The notes below the pieces were generated by a model, which worked only from the letters and a program-made list of their open reading frames with translations, did no database searches and was not told the origin of the DNA. Shown here one piece after another: positions 6,723 to 13,629 of a stretch of 13,629 nt of DNA (its first letter is position 1; each line of letters begins with the position of its first letter). Both the position numbers and the translations under genes were made by a program. The stretch comes from an uncultured Oscillospiraceae bacterium. GTDB taxonomy: Bacteria > Bacillota > Clostridia > Oscillospirales > Oscillospiraceae. The stretch is from assembly GCA_934623545.1 (NCBI GenBank), contig CAKTVN010000018.1, forward strand, positions 1 to 13,629, written 5' to 3'.

Positions 6723-6751
6723 AGTATACCGTAATTCCCATGCGGAAGCAA
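6723..6751 (-). promoter_or_regulatory. Promoter of the DUF1538/P-II operon
   Basis: TTGCTT (6746-6751), 17-bp spacer, TATACT (6723-6728) on the minus strand, with the start codon 32 bp downstream of the -10. Confidence 0.75.
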
Positions 6752-6856
6752 AGAAAGAATTTGTAAATATTTTTGGTTTTGGCGGAAAACGGCATATCTC
6801 CGCAAAAGCTGCCGTTTTTTTCTACAAAAATCCGGGAGAAATTTCAGCAAGAATAA

Positions 6857-6924
6857 CAATCCACAATTCGCGTTCCGTCTGGTATACTGTATGTATTCTG
6901 GTCGGGGTGCAGCCAATCCACAAT
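6857..6924 (+). repeat. 11-bp direct repeat CAATCCACAAT flanking the msmX -10
   Basis: CAATCCACAAT occurs at 6857-6867 and 6914-6924, 57 bp apart (start to start). One copy overlaps the -35 and the other lies about 26 bp past the expected transcription start. This is a possible operator pair; the binding protein is unknown. The rest of the 6692-7072 gap holds the two divergent promoters and leaders and no gene that can be supported. Confidence 0.5.
6860..6888 (+). promoter_or_regulatory. Promoter of the msmX-type gene
   Basis: TCCACA (6860-6865, 4 of 6 matches to TTGACA), 17-bp spacer, TATACT (6883-6888). The -35 lies within one copy of an 11-bp direct repeat, so a regulator may bind there. 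The leader to the conserved start is about 175 nt. Confidence 0.6.
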
Positions 6925-7072
6925 ATGGCGCCCTCCGGCACAAAAAGGAGGAACTGTAAACACCCGCAGGACTTGCGGTGCGGCACTGTGGAGACGTGTC
7001 GTAATGCGGCAGCCAAGCCCGGCAGCCGTGAGAGAGCGCATTGCGAAGGCAGCGCTGTCAGAGTCGGAAATT

Positions 7073-8257
<1,185 letters not shown>

Positions 8258-8273
8258 TTCAAATTCAAAAAGC

Positions 8274-8306
8274 AAACGCAGGAGCCGAAAGGCTCCTGCG
8301 TTTTCT
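8274..8306 (+). terminator. Terminator of the msmX-type gene
   Basis: Arms AAACGCAGGAGCC and GGCTCCTGCGTTT pair over 13 bp around a GAAA tetraloop, then TTTTCT. It lies 17 bases after the stop codon. This is a textbook rho-independent terminator. Confidence 0.92.
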
Positions 8307-8368
8307 CACCCCGGAGGGGTGATACCCCTTTTGCGCCCGCGAGGGCGCAAGCCGCGCCAAAGGCGCGG
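8306..8368. repeat. Three consecutive palindromes after msmX
   Basis: TCACCCC/GGA (8306-8322), TTGCGCCC/GCGA (8331-8350) and CCGCGCC/AAA (8352-8368), each with a perfectly complementary right arm. The third has the same arms as the palindrome at 4347-4363 but a different loop. Confidence 0.8.
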
Positions 8369-8375
8369 AACACCT

Positions 8376-8661
8376 CTGCGATTGCACCGCAGTGCCGTTT
8401 TTACAGCGACGCTGTAACTGTGCCTTCGGCGACCATATCTTTTCCCTCTTGCGGGAAAAGATATGGAAGAAAAGGACGCTGGAGAACGAAATAGCGCTTA
8501 CGCGCGGAAAAACAATTCGTTCCGTTGTACGTGTTTTCGTTCCTCTTTCCGTAGTCCGAACGCCCTTCGGGCGACCGTAGAATCGGGTTTCCGCATTGCA
8601 CAGTATGCTTTACGTGTCGTTACGTGCGCGCCCGTTGAATATTTGACGTATGGAAGTCGAA
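8376..8661 (+). repeat. Long structured intergenic repeat, copy C (3'-truncated)
   Basis: This copy follows copy A from CTGCGATTGCACCGCAG through a block with GTTGAATATTTGACGTATGG and then GAAGTCGAA, after which similarity stops. The conserved blocks are nearly identical. Two hairpins keep their position, loop and pairing but have changed stems: TTACAGC/GAC (8401-8417, versus TTGCGGT/GAC in A) and CCATATCTTTTCCC/TCTTGC (8433-8466, versus GCATACTTTTTTCTG/TCTTGC in A). It occupies most of the gap between the convergent msmX-type and abgB-like genes. Bases 8662-8776 hold short imperfect palindromes and no gene. Confidence 0.85.
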
Positions 8662-8776
8662 GCATTTCCGCCCCTACACCTCTCGCACGAGAAAAACGAG
8701 AAAAAATAGAGTTCCGCGTCCTCCGGCGCGGCTTGCGTCCTTCGGGCGCAGCCCCTCTGCCCCCTTCAGGGGGGGT

Positions 8777-8802
8777 AAAAAAGCGCCGCCCTTTCGGGCG
8801 GC
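8777..8802 (-). terminator. Terminator of the rlmH-cupin-abgB operon
   Basis: On the minus strand GCCGCCC, GAAA, GGGCGGC is followed by GC and TTTTTT (8777-8782). It lies five bases past the abgB-like stop. In the plus direction ATTTTTAT follows the hairpin, so it may also stop transcription from msmX. The same hairpin and tail follow pyruvate kinase. Confidence 0.85.
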
Positions 8803-8806
8803 ATTT

Positions 8807-10240
8807 TTATGGTATGACCGGCTCCGCGCCCTCCGGGATGGGGCAGACATATCCGCTTTTGTTCCGCTTTTCAAATTCCGCGCGTGCGGCGCGCAGCAGC
8901 TCCGGTTGCTCAAACAGGTCCCACGCCGTCGCGGCGAGGACCTTCGCCGCCAACAGCATTCCCTTGTGCGCCATGCCGCTTTTCCCGGCGGAGACTGCCT
9001 GCCAGCTGTGTCCCGGCGTCCCGCTCGCCCACGTAGCGGCATGAATTTGCACGGTCGGCGTCTGACGGCTGACGTCGCCGACGTCGGTCGAGCCGGCGCT
9101 GATCATGCGGCTGTGCCAGAGCGGCAGCAGAAAATCATTGATCGGCTTCGTGCCGTTTTCCGACGCGCGCTCGGAAAATTCCGCGATCTCCGGGTCATAT
9201 TCTGCCGCGAAGCCCGGCAGCTTCTCCCGCACGCAGGTCGCCGAGATCGCGCGCGCAAACGAAAGCTCCTCCTCCGTATAGACCGGCATCGGCGCGGCTG
9301 CAAAGTTTTCATACGCCGCCCGCTCCAATACGGCGTTCGGCAGAAGGTCCGCCGTGCCGTCGATAAAGCGGCGCGAGACCTGCGTCCCGGTCATGAGCGC
9401 CGCGCCCTTCGCGATGTCGTCCACACGCTCTGCGAGCTTCAGGATGTTCGGCACATTGTCGCTGCGGAGCATATACAGCACCCGCGCGTGCGCCTGCACG
9501 ACGTTCGGCGAGACGCCGCCCGCGTCCGTGATGGCGTAATGCGCGCCGTTGTGCGGCGGGATGTGCTCGCGCAGAAACTGCACGCCCACGTTCATCAGCT
9601 CCACCGCGTCCAGCGCGCTGCGCCCCAGATGCGGGCAGCCGGCGGCGTGCGCTGCCTTGCCGGTGAAGCGGTACTCAACCTGATACGACGCAAGGCAGCT
9701 TCCCGTGACGACCTCGTTCACATCCTCCGGGTGCCAGCTCAGAGCCGCGTCCAGCGCCTTGAATGTGCCTTCGCGCGCCATGAACGCCTTCCCGGCACCG
9801 CCCTCCTCGCCGGGACAGCCGTAGAAGATGACGGTCCCACTGCCGTCTCCGCGCGCCTCCAGCGCCGCTTTCACTGCCGCAGCCGCCGCCAGCGCGCCCG
9901 CGCCGAGCAGATTGTGCCCGCAGCCGTGTCCCGCGCCGCCGGGGACCAGCGGCTTTTCTTCTGTGCAGAGCGAGACCTGCGACAGCCCCGAAAGCGCGTC
10001 AAACTCGCCCAGAATGCCGATCACCGGTCTCCCGGAGCCAAACGTTCCGGAAAACGCCGTTTTCACGCCCGCAATGCCCGTTTCCACCCGGAAGCCGAGC
10101 CGCTTCAGCAGCGCGCAATAGCGCTCCATGGAGGCGTATTCCTGAAGCGACATCTCCGGCTCGTCCCAGATGCGGTCGCTCAGATCTGTAAATTCTGCGC
10201 TGTTCTCTTCGATCCAGCGCCAAATCTCCTGTTTGTTCAT
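8807..10240 (-). CDS. abgB: AbgB-like M20 family amidohydrolase
   Basis: This 477-residue protein aligns by eye along its length with E. coli AbgB (481 residues), the subunit of p-aminobenzoyl-glutamate hydrolase that cleaves a folate breakdown product. Seen: LGEFDALSGLSQ (77-88), metal-site HGCGHNLLG (105-113), GCPGEEGG with catalytic/metal Glu145-146, SWHPE with His170, KAAHAAG with His198 and HLGRSALDAVELM at the start of the dimerisation insert, SPNVVQA (244-250), STDVGDVS (384-391), GTPGHSWQ (407-414), AHKGMLLAAK, and CPIPEGAEP near the end. All usual metal-binding residues appear intact. The start has AAGGA about seven bases upstream. It is the last gene of an operon, 20 bp after a cupin gene. 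No abgA or abgT partner lies in the window, so it may act alone on another amide substrate. Confidence 0.9.
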   Translation of the reverse strand: MNKQEIWRWIEENSAEFTDLSDRIWDEPEMSLQEYASMERYCALLKRLGFRVETGIAGVKTAFSGTFGSGRPVIGILGEFDALSGLSQVSLCTEEKPLVPGGAGHGCGHNLLGAGALAAAAAVKAALEARGDGSGTVIFYGCPGEEGGAGKAFMAREGTFKALDAALSWHPEDVNEVVTGSCLASYQVEYRFTGKAAHAAGCPHLGRSALDAVELMNVGVQFLREHIPPHNGAHYAITDAGGVSPNVVQAHARVLYMLRSDNVPNILKLAERVDDIAKGAALMTGTQVSRRFIDGTADLLPNAVLERAAYENFAAAPMPVYTEEELSFARAISATCVREKLPGFAAEYDPEIAEFSERASENGTKPINDFLLPLWHSRMISAGSTDVGDVSRQTPTVQIHAATWASGTPGHSWQAVSAGKSGMAHKGMLLAAKVLAATAWDLFEQPELLRAARAEFEKRNKSGYVCPIPEGAEPVIP

Positions 10241-10260
10241 TCGTTTTTCCTTTCCGGCGC

Positions 10261-10614
10261 TCAGCGGTTCGGCAGGATCACTGCCAGAAATGATGCCGGC
10301 GCGTCCGTGTGATTGCGTGCGGAATGGCGGTGTCCATCCGCGCAGAACTCTGCGTCGCCGGGATGCAGCTCGCGGCTTTCCTCGTCGTCCGTGACGGTCA
10401 TGCTGCCGCTGAGCACGAAATAAATTTCGCCGTTTTCCGTGTGCGAATGCTCACTGATGGACTCGCCGGGCTGAAGCGTGACCACGCTGATCATGTTGGC
10501 GCGCTCGCCAAGCTCCTCGCGCGAGAAAAGATAGCGGAAGCTCGGGCTTCCGACACCGCTGCCGCCGAGCCTGCTGCGCTGCTCCGTCGCCATTTCGCTG
10601 CACATTTTGAACAT
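10261..10614 (-). CDS. Small single-domain cupin protein
   Basis: This 117-residue protein is a single cupin barrel. Motif 1 is PGESISEHSHTENGEIYFVLSG, with metal ligands His56, His58 and Glu63. Motif 2 is LHPGDAEFCADGHRHSARN, with His97 and the usual Asn101. It probably binds a divalent metal and may be an isomerase, a dioxygenase-type enzyme or a sensor of small molecules; the sequence does not say which. The ATG at 10614 is chosen because AAGGAG lies eight bases upstream; a GTG at 10623 overlaps that ribosome site and is rejected. The gene lies 25 bp after rlmH and 20 bp before the abgB-like gene, so all three should be one transcript. The N-terminal 25 residues before the barrel are polar. 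Confidence 0.85.
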   Translation of the reverse strand: MFKMCSEMATEQRSRLGGSGVGSPSFRYLFSREELGERANMISVVTLQPGESISEHSHTENGEIYFVLSGSMTVTDDEESRELHPGDAEFCADGHRHSARNHTDAPASFLAVILPNR

Positions 10615-10619
10615 ATGAA

Positions 10620-10628
10620 ACACTCCTT
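10620..10628 (-). promoter_or_regulatory. Ribosome site that fixes the cupin start
   Basis: AAGGAG on the minus strand, eight bases before ATG at 10614. The competing GTG at 10623 sits inside it. Confidence 0.7.
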
Positions 10629-10639
10629 ATCCTTTTGTG

Positions 10640-11122
10640 TTATTTGTGATATTTTGAGCCCGCCTGAATGCTCTCCGCGCGATAGAGCTGCTCGAGCACC
10701 ATGACGCGCGCCAGATGATGCGGGAAGGTCATTTTCGACATGGAAAGCTTCCGGTCAGCGAGCTTCTTGAGCGACGCATCCATCCCGAACGACGAGCCGA
10801 TCAGAAAGCACGCGCCGCTCTTGCCGCTCTGCCTGACCGATGCAAGCGTCTGCGCAAGCTCCTCAGAGGACAGCTGCGCTCCCTCCGGCGTCAGGACGCA
10901 GAACCAAGCGCCTTTCGGAATTTTCGCGCGGATGAGTTCCGCCTCCTTCGCAAGCCCCTGCGCGATCTGTGCGGGCGAGGGCTCGTCCGGCAGGCGCGTC
11001 TCCGGCAGCTCCAAAAGCGTAAAGTCCACATACGCCTTGAGCCGCTTGCAGTATTCCTCCGCCGCCGCGAGATAGAATTTCTCCTTCAGCTTTCCAACGC
11101 AGATGAGCGTGACGGAAAACAT
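10640..11122 (-). CDS. rlmH: RlmH, 23S rRNA (pseudouridine-1915-N3)-methyltransferase
   Basis: This 160-residue protein has the usual family length (about 159). RlmH methylates a pseudouridine in helix 69 of 23S rRNA, using SAM, on assembled ribosomes. Seen: N-terminal ICVGKLKEKFY (7-17), the SPOUT-fold SAM loop at FLIGSSFGMD (106-115), and the highly conserved end LSMSKMTFPHHLARVMVLEQLYRAESI...GSKYHK. The SAM loop reads GSSFG where GGPEG or GGSxG is more usual; the glycine ends are kept. The ATG at 11122 has GGAGG seven bases upstream; the open frame continues 37 codons further but crosses the promoter, so that part is not coding. It is the first gene of a three-gene operon with the cupin and abgB-like genes. 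Confidence 0.95.
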   Translation of the reverse strand: MFSVTLICVGKLKEKFYLAAAEEYCKRLKAYVDFTLLELPETRLPDEPSPAQIAQGLAKEAELIRAKIPKGAWFCVLTPEGAQLSSEELAQTLASVRQSGKSGACFLIGSSFGMDASLKKLADRKLSMSKMTFPHHLARVMVLEQLYRAESIQAGSKYHK

Positions 11123-11159
11123 CTCACCGCCTCCCTTCCCATTCCCCGATCTTCGTTTT

Positions 11160-11188
11160 AGTGTACTCCATGCGAAGTCGTTTTTCAA
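11160..11188 (-). promoter_or_regulatory. Promoter of the rlmH operon
   Basis: TTGAAA (11183-11188), 17-bp spacer, TACACT (11160-11165) on the minus strand. The start codon is 38 bp past the -10. The motif is close to the sigma-A consensus. Confidence 0.8.
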
Positions 11189-11263
11189 GCCGCTGCGCAG
11201 AAAAACGTCGAAGCACATAGCGAAAATGCACAAATTCTATACACACTCTTTATGCACCCTGTC

Positions 11264-11292
11264 TTGACTTCCCGCATAGGTTATGTTAGACT
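11264..11292 (+). promoter_or_regulatory. Promoter of pyruvate kinase
   Basis: TTGACT (11264-11269), exactly 17 bp, TAGACT (11287-11292). Transcription should start near 11299, leaving a leader of about 290 nt before the pyk start. It diverges from the rlmH promoter, with 75 bp between the two -35 boxes. Confidence 0.82.
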
Positions 11293-11298
11293 GTGTAA

Positions 11299-11431
11299 GC
11301 TGATACGAGTGGTGGAGTCTGTCATAGGCTTCCGTCCGGGAGTCTATTCGTGTCGTGCCGGATCATCTGAAATGCCTGACAGGCTCCGTCTTCGTTTTCG
11401 CCTTGCGGAAGCGGGACGGTTTTTTCGTCCC
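11299..11431 (+). ncRNA. Structured pyk leader with terminator-like hairpin
   Basis: A long-range helix is visible: GGAGTCTGTCA (11314-11324) pairs with TGACAGGCTCC (11377-11387), 11 bp with one G-U, extendable by three more pairs. Inside it CTTCC/GGGAG (11329-11341) can form a small hairpin. Downstream CCGTCTTCG (11386-11394) can pair with CGGAAG...ACGG (11406-11419), followed at once by TTTTTT (11420-11425). The two helices share the CC at 11386-11387, so they compete slightly, as in attenuators. It does not match any riboswitch class I can recall. It may be a leader regulator or a short separate RNA. Confidence 0.45.
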
Positions 11432-11471
11432 TTCGCCGGAAAAGCAAAAAACGGATGGGGGAGGGGATCAT

Positions 11472-11561
11472 ATGCCGGTCATTTTACTGATTTTGGATAC
11501 GCTGCGCCGCCTTTGCCGGATGCAGCGGACGGCGGCATACCGCGAAAAAGGAAATGCCTGA
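11472..11561 (+). CDS. Possible 29-residue small ORF in the pyk leader
   Basis: An ATG at 11472 opens a 29-codon frame ending in TGA at 11559-11561. It is preceded by a strong purine-rich ribosome site, GGGGGAGGGG (11457-11466), five bases upstream. The product would be MPVILLILDTLRRLCRMQ and then a polar tail, that is, a short hydrophobic start followed by arginines. It ends 28 bases before the pyruvate kinase ATG. It could be a leader peptide whose translation affects pyk, a small membrane-associated peptide, or chance. I do not recognise it. Confidence 0.35.
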   Translation: MPVILLILDTLRRLCRMQRTAAYREKGNA

Positions 11562-11589
11562 ACCAAACAGAGCAGAGGGGAACCATACC

Positions 11590-13008
11590 ATGAGAAAAAC
11601 GAAAATCGTCTGTACCGTCGGTCCTGCCAGCAGCGACCCTTCCGTCTTTGCGGAGATGTGCCGCGCCGGGCTCAACGTCGCGCGCCTGAATTTCTCGCAC
11701 GGCACGCACGAAGAGCAGCAGAAGAAGATCGATATGATCAAATCCGTCCGTGAGGAGCTCGGGCTTCCGATCGCGATCCTGCTCGACACCAAGGGGCCGG
11801 AATACCGCATCGGCACCTTCCGAGACGGTCCGGTCACGCTCCGCGATGGCGCGGAATTTACCTTTACGACGCGCCCTGACGCCGAGGGCGACGAAACACA
11901 GGTCTCGGTCAGCTATCCTGGACTTGCCGCAGAGCTTGCGCCCGGCGACACGATCCTGGTCAACAACGGACTCGTGATTTTCGAGGTTGCGCGCATCGAG
12001 GACACCGAAATTCACTGCCGCGTCGTTGCCGGCGGGCAGCTCTCCGACCGCAAGAGCATGAGCTTTCCCGCAAAATCGCTCCGTCAGGTCTATTTGAGCG
12101 AGCGCGACAAGGAGGACCTGCTGTTCGGCATCGAGAACGGCGTAGACTATGTCGCGGCGTCCTTTGTCTCCTGCAAGCAGGACGTCGTCGACGTGAAGGA
12201 TTTCCTGACCGCGCACGGCGGCAGCGGCATCGACATCATCGCCAAGATCGAAAACCGCTCCGGCATCGACAACATCGAGGAAATTTGCGAGGTCTGTGAG
12301 GGTATCATGATCGCGCGCGGCGACCTCGGCGTCGAGGTCCCGTTCGTGGAGCTTCCCGCCATCCAGAAGCACCTCATCACGACCTGCCGCCTGCTCGGCA
12401 AGCGTGTCATAACGGCGACGGAAATGCTGGAATCCATGATCCAGAACCCGCGCCCCACCCGCGCGGAAATTTCCGACGTTGCCAACGCCGTCTACGACGG
12501 GACGAGCGCCGTGATGCTCTCGGGCGAGTCCGCAGCGGGCAAATACCCTGTCCGCACGGTCCAGACCATGTCCGAAATTTGCGAGGAGACCGAGCGCCAC
12601 ATCCATTACGAGACGCGCTTCCGCAATTATAAATTCCAAATTCGCAATCTGCTCGACGCGATCTCGCACGCGACGTGCGGCATGGCGATCGACATCGGCG
12701 CGAAGGCGATCGTCGTCAGCTCCCTGTCCGGACGGACGGTGCGCATGGTCTCACGCTTCCGCGTCCCGACGGACATCGTCGGCATGGCGACCAACAAGGC
12801 GGTCTGGTATAAGCTCGCGCTGTCCTGGGGCGTGCTGCCTGTGCTGTGCGAGACGTTTGATTCCACCGACGTGCTGTTTTATCACGCGCGTAAAGCCGCC
12901 AAGGAGGCGCTGCATCTTCAGCCCGGCGACAACATCGTCATGACCGGCGGCGCGATCAACGGCAGCTCCGGCAATACCAATCTCATTAAAATCGAGACGA
13001 TCTGCTGA
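11590..13008 (+). CDS. pyk: Pyruvate kinase
   Basis: This 472-residue protein catalyses PEP + ADP to pyruvate + ATP, the last step of glycolysis, in the cytoplasm. Seen: MRKTKIVCTVGPAS at the start, ARLNFSHGTHE (31-41, ATP/K+ site), LLDTKGPEYRIG (65-76), the B domain (about 70-165), IIAKIENRSGIDNIEEI with catalytic Lys219 and metal ligand Glu221, MIARGDLGVEVP with Asp245, VITATEMLESMI (273-284; Glu where Gln is common), PTRAEISDVANAVYDGTSAVMLSGESAAGKYP (289-320), and the C-terminal allosteric-type domain (about 355-472). It lacks the extra PEP-utiliser-like C-terminal domain found in some Bacillus enzymes. The start at 11590 is where the family begins; an in-frame ATG at 11554 has no proper ribosome site. 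It is expressed from the promoter at 11264 with a long leader and ends at a strong terminator. Confidence 0.97.
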   Translation: MRKTKIVCTVGPASSDPSVFAEMCRAGLNVARLNFSHGTHEEQQKKIDMIKSVREELGLPIAILLDTKGPEYRIGTFRDGPVTLRDGAEFTFTTRPDAEGDETQVSVSYPGLAAELAPGDTILVNNGLVIFEVARIEDTEIHCRVVAGGQLSDRKSMSFPAKSLRQVYLSERDKEDLLFGIENGVDYVAASFVSCKQDVVDVKDFLTAHGGSGIDIIAKIENRSGIDNIEEICEVCEGIMIARGDLGVEVPFVELPAIQKHLITTCRLLGKRVITATEMLESMIQNPRPTRAEISDVANAVYDGTSAVMLSGESAAGKYPVRTVQTMSEICEETERHIHYETRFRNYKFQIRNLLDAISHATCGMAIDIGAKAIVVSSLSGRTVRMVSRFRVPTDIVGMATNKAVWYKLALSWGVLPVLCETFDSTDVLFYHARKAAKEALHLQPGDNIVMTGGAINGSSGNTNLIKIETIC

Positions 13009-13013
13009 AAGCA

Positions 13014-13039
13014 GCCGCCCGAAAGGGCGGCGCTTTTTT
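13014..13039 (+). terminator. Terminator of pyruvate kinase
   Basis: GCCGCCC, GAAA loop, GGGCGGC, then GC and TTTTTT. It begins six bases after the stop. It is followed by a second palindrome, CCCCCC GAA GGGGGG (about 13041-13055). The hairpin, tail and first C-run are identical to those after the abgB-like gene. Confidence 0.92.
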
Positions 13040-13064
13040 ACCCCCCGAAGGGGGGTAGGGGGGA

Positions 13065-13629
13065 CCGCATCCGGAGGATGCGGGAGGCTTTTGTCACCCG
13101 AAGGGTGACACCTTATCCGCGCACGGAGTGCGCGGGGCGCGTTTCAGCCCCTTTTTCTTTGCGCGGCAAAGAAAAAGCCGCTGGCGGTAAAAAGAAAACG
13201 GCAAAGGGGGGATTTCGATTTCCCCCCTTTGCAATCCCCCTTAAAACGACCAAGAAGAGGGCTGATGCCCCCTTCTTGGATCATTCCCGGAGTTTGGTTT
13301 GTGCAAAAGTTATTTCAACGCAATCAAAAACGCGGTGCAGATGCGTATCAGGCAGACCGGCGAGGTAGTCGAAATACTCTGCGTCTCTTTCGACTTCCAT
13401 ACGTCAAATATTCAACGGGCACAAATCTGACGATTCGCACGGTGTTTCGTGCGCTCAGGAAACCCGATTCTACGGTCGCCCGCAAGGGCGTTCGGTCTAC
13501 GGAAAGTGTAACGATAATACGTAAAATGTAACGACTTGTTTTTTCGCGCGTAAGCGCTATTTTCGCGTCCAGCGCCTCTTTTTTGCATACTTTTTTCTGG
13601 CAAGACAGAAAAAAGTATGCCCGCGGAGC
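13065..13629 (-). repeat. Long structured intergenic repeat, copy B (inverted, cut by window edge)
   Basis: The reverse complement of this stretch follows copy A (3774-4342) nearly end to end. The hairpins at A 4122-4151 and 4169-4200 are kept exactly (B 13250-13279 and 13201-13232). Two others have new stems that still pair: CTTTTTCTTTGC/GCG (13151-13177) against CGCTTTCTTTCTC/ATGC in A, and CCGCGCAC/GGA (13117-13135) against CGCACGC/TGT in A. The 15-bp hairpin with loop TCTTGC is unchanged (13585-13620). The window ends at the point matching A 3774, so about 45 bases of the element probably lie outside. No gene is supported in 13009-13629. Confidence 0.87.

Noticed and set aside
6692..6943. 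84-codon N-terminal extension of the DUF1538 frame
   Set aside because: It runs across the ribosome site and the -10/-35 of the operon, and its composition is not membrane-protein-like.
8906..10312. 468-codon plus-strand frame
   Set aside because: Antisense to the abgB-like gene; Arg-rich composition and no motif.
11299..11431. Known riboswitch or 6S RNA in the pyk leader
   Set aside because: No conserved core of the riboswitch classes I know (SAM, TPP, FMN, cobalamin, glycine, T-box and others) is visible, and the fold does not show the 6S open bubble. It is left as an unassigned structured leader.
11252..11593. 113-codon plus-strand frame before pyk
   Set aside because: It begins upstream of the pyk promoter and spans the -35, -10 and hairpins; no ribosome site.
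11479..12669. 396-codon minus-strand frame
   Set aside because: Antisense to pyruvate kinase; no family resemblance.

Overview
The window is about 13.6 kb of GC-rich DNA from a Gram-positive bacterium, most likely a gut-type Clostridia of the Oscillospiraceae/Ruminococcaceae kind. The evidence is strong AGGAGG-type ribosome sites close to start codons, sigma-A type promoters, a Firmicutes-style DUF4349 lipoprotein, an MsmX-type shared sugar-import ATPase, and a C-terminally minimal pyruvate kinase. The lineage is inferred from protein style and is not proven. No rRNA, tRNA, transposase, phage gene or CRISPR array was seen.

Layout, left to right. (1) 1-3570, all minus strand: a radical SAM protein of the YgiQ family, then a double-OB-fold SSB-like protein, then a DUF4349 lipoprotein cut by the window edge. 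(2) 3571-4493: 0.9 kb without a gene, filled by a long structured repeat (copy A) and a row of short perfect palindromes. (3) 4494-6691, minus: a two-gene operon of a DUF1538 membrane protein and a tandem P-II-like protein, joined by a TGATG stop/start overlap. (4) 6692-7072: divergent promoter region. (5) 7073-8257, plus: msmX-type ABC ATPase with a good terminator. (6) 8258-8806: more palindromes and a shorter repeat copy (C). (7) 8807-11122, minus: operon rlmH, cupin, abgB-like amidohydrolase. (8) 11123-11589: divergent promoters, a roughly 290-nt pyk leader with a structured 5' part and a possible 29-codon ORF. (9) 11590-13008, plus: pyruvate kinase. (10) 13009-13629: terminator, then repeat copy B in inverted orientation, running off the window.

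The genes are mostly core or housekeeping functions: RNA methylation, glycolysis, the energy subunit for sugar import, ssDNA binding, and folate-breakdown-type hydrolysis. The two-gene membrane module (DUF1538 plus P-II-like) looks like a transporter with its own small-molecule-sensing partner.

The most unusual content is non-coding. A repeat of about 0.6 kb occurs three times. At four hairpin positions the copies keep perfect pairing, and in the two hairpins shared by copies A and C the loop is also identical, although the stem sequences differ. It is accompanied by a modular set of short palindromes with mostly 3-nt loops. The reading frames inside the repeat are not conserved between copies, which argues for a structured DNA or RNA element and not a gene.
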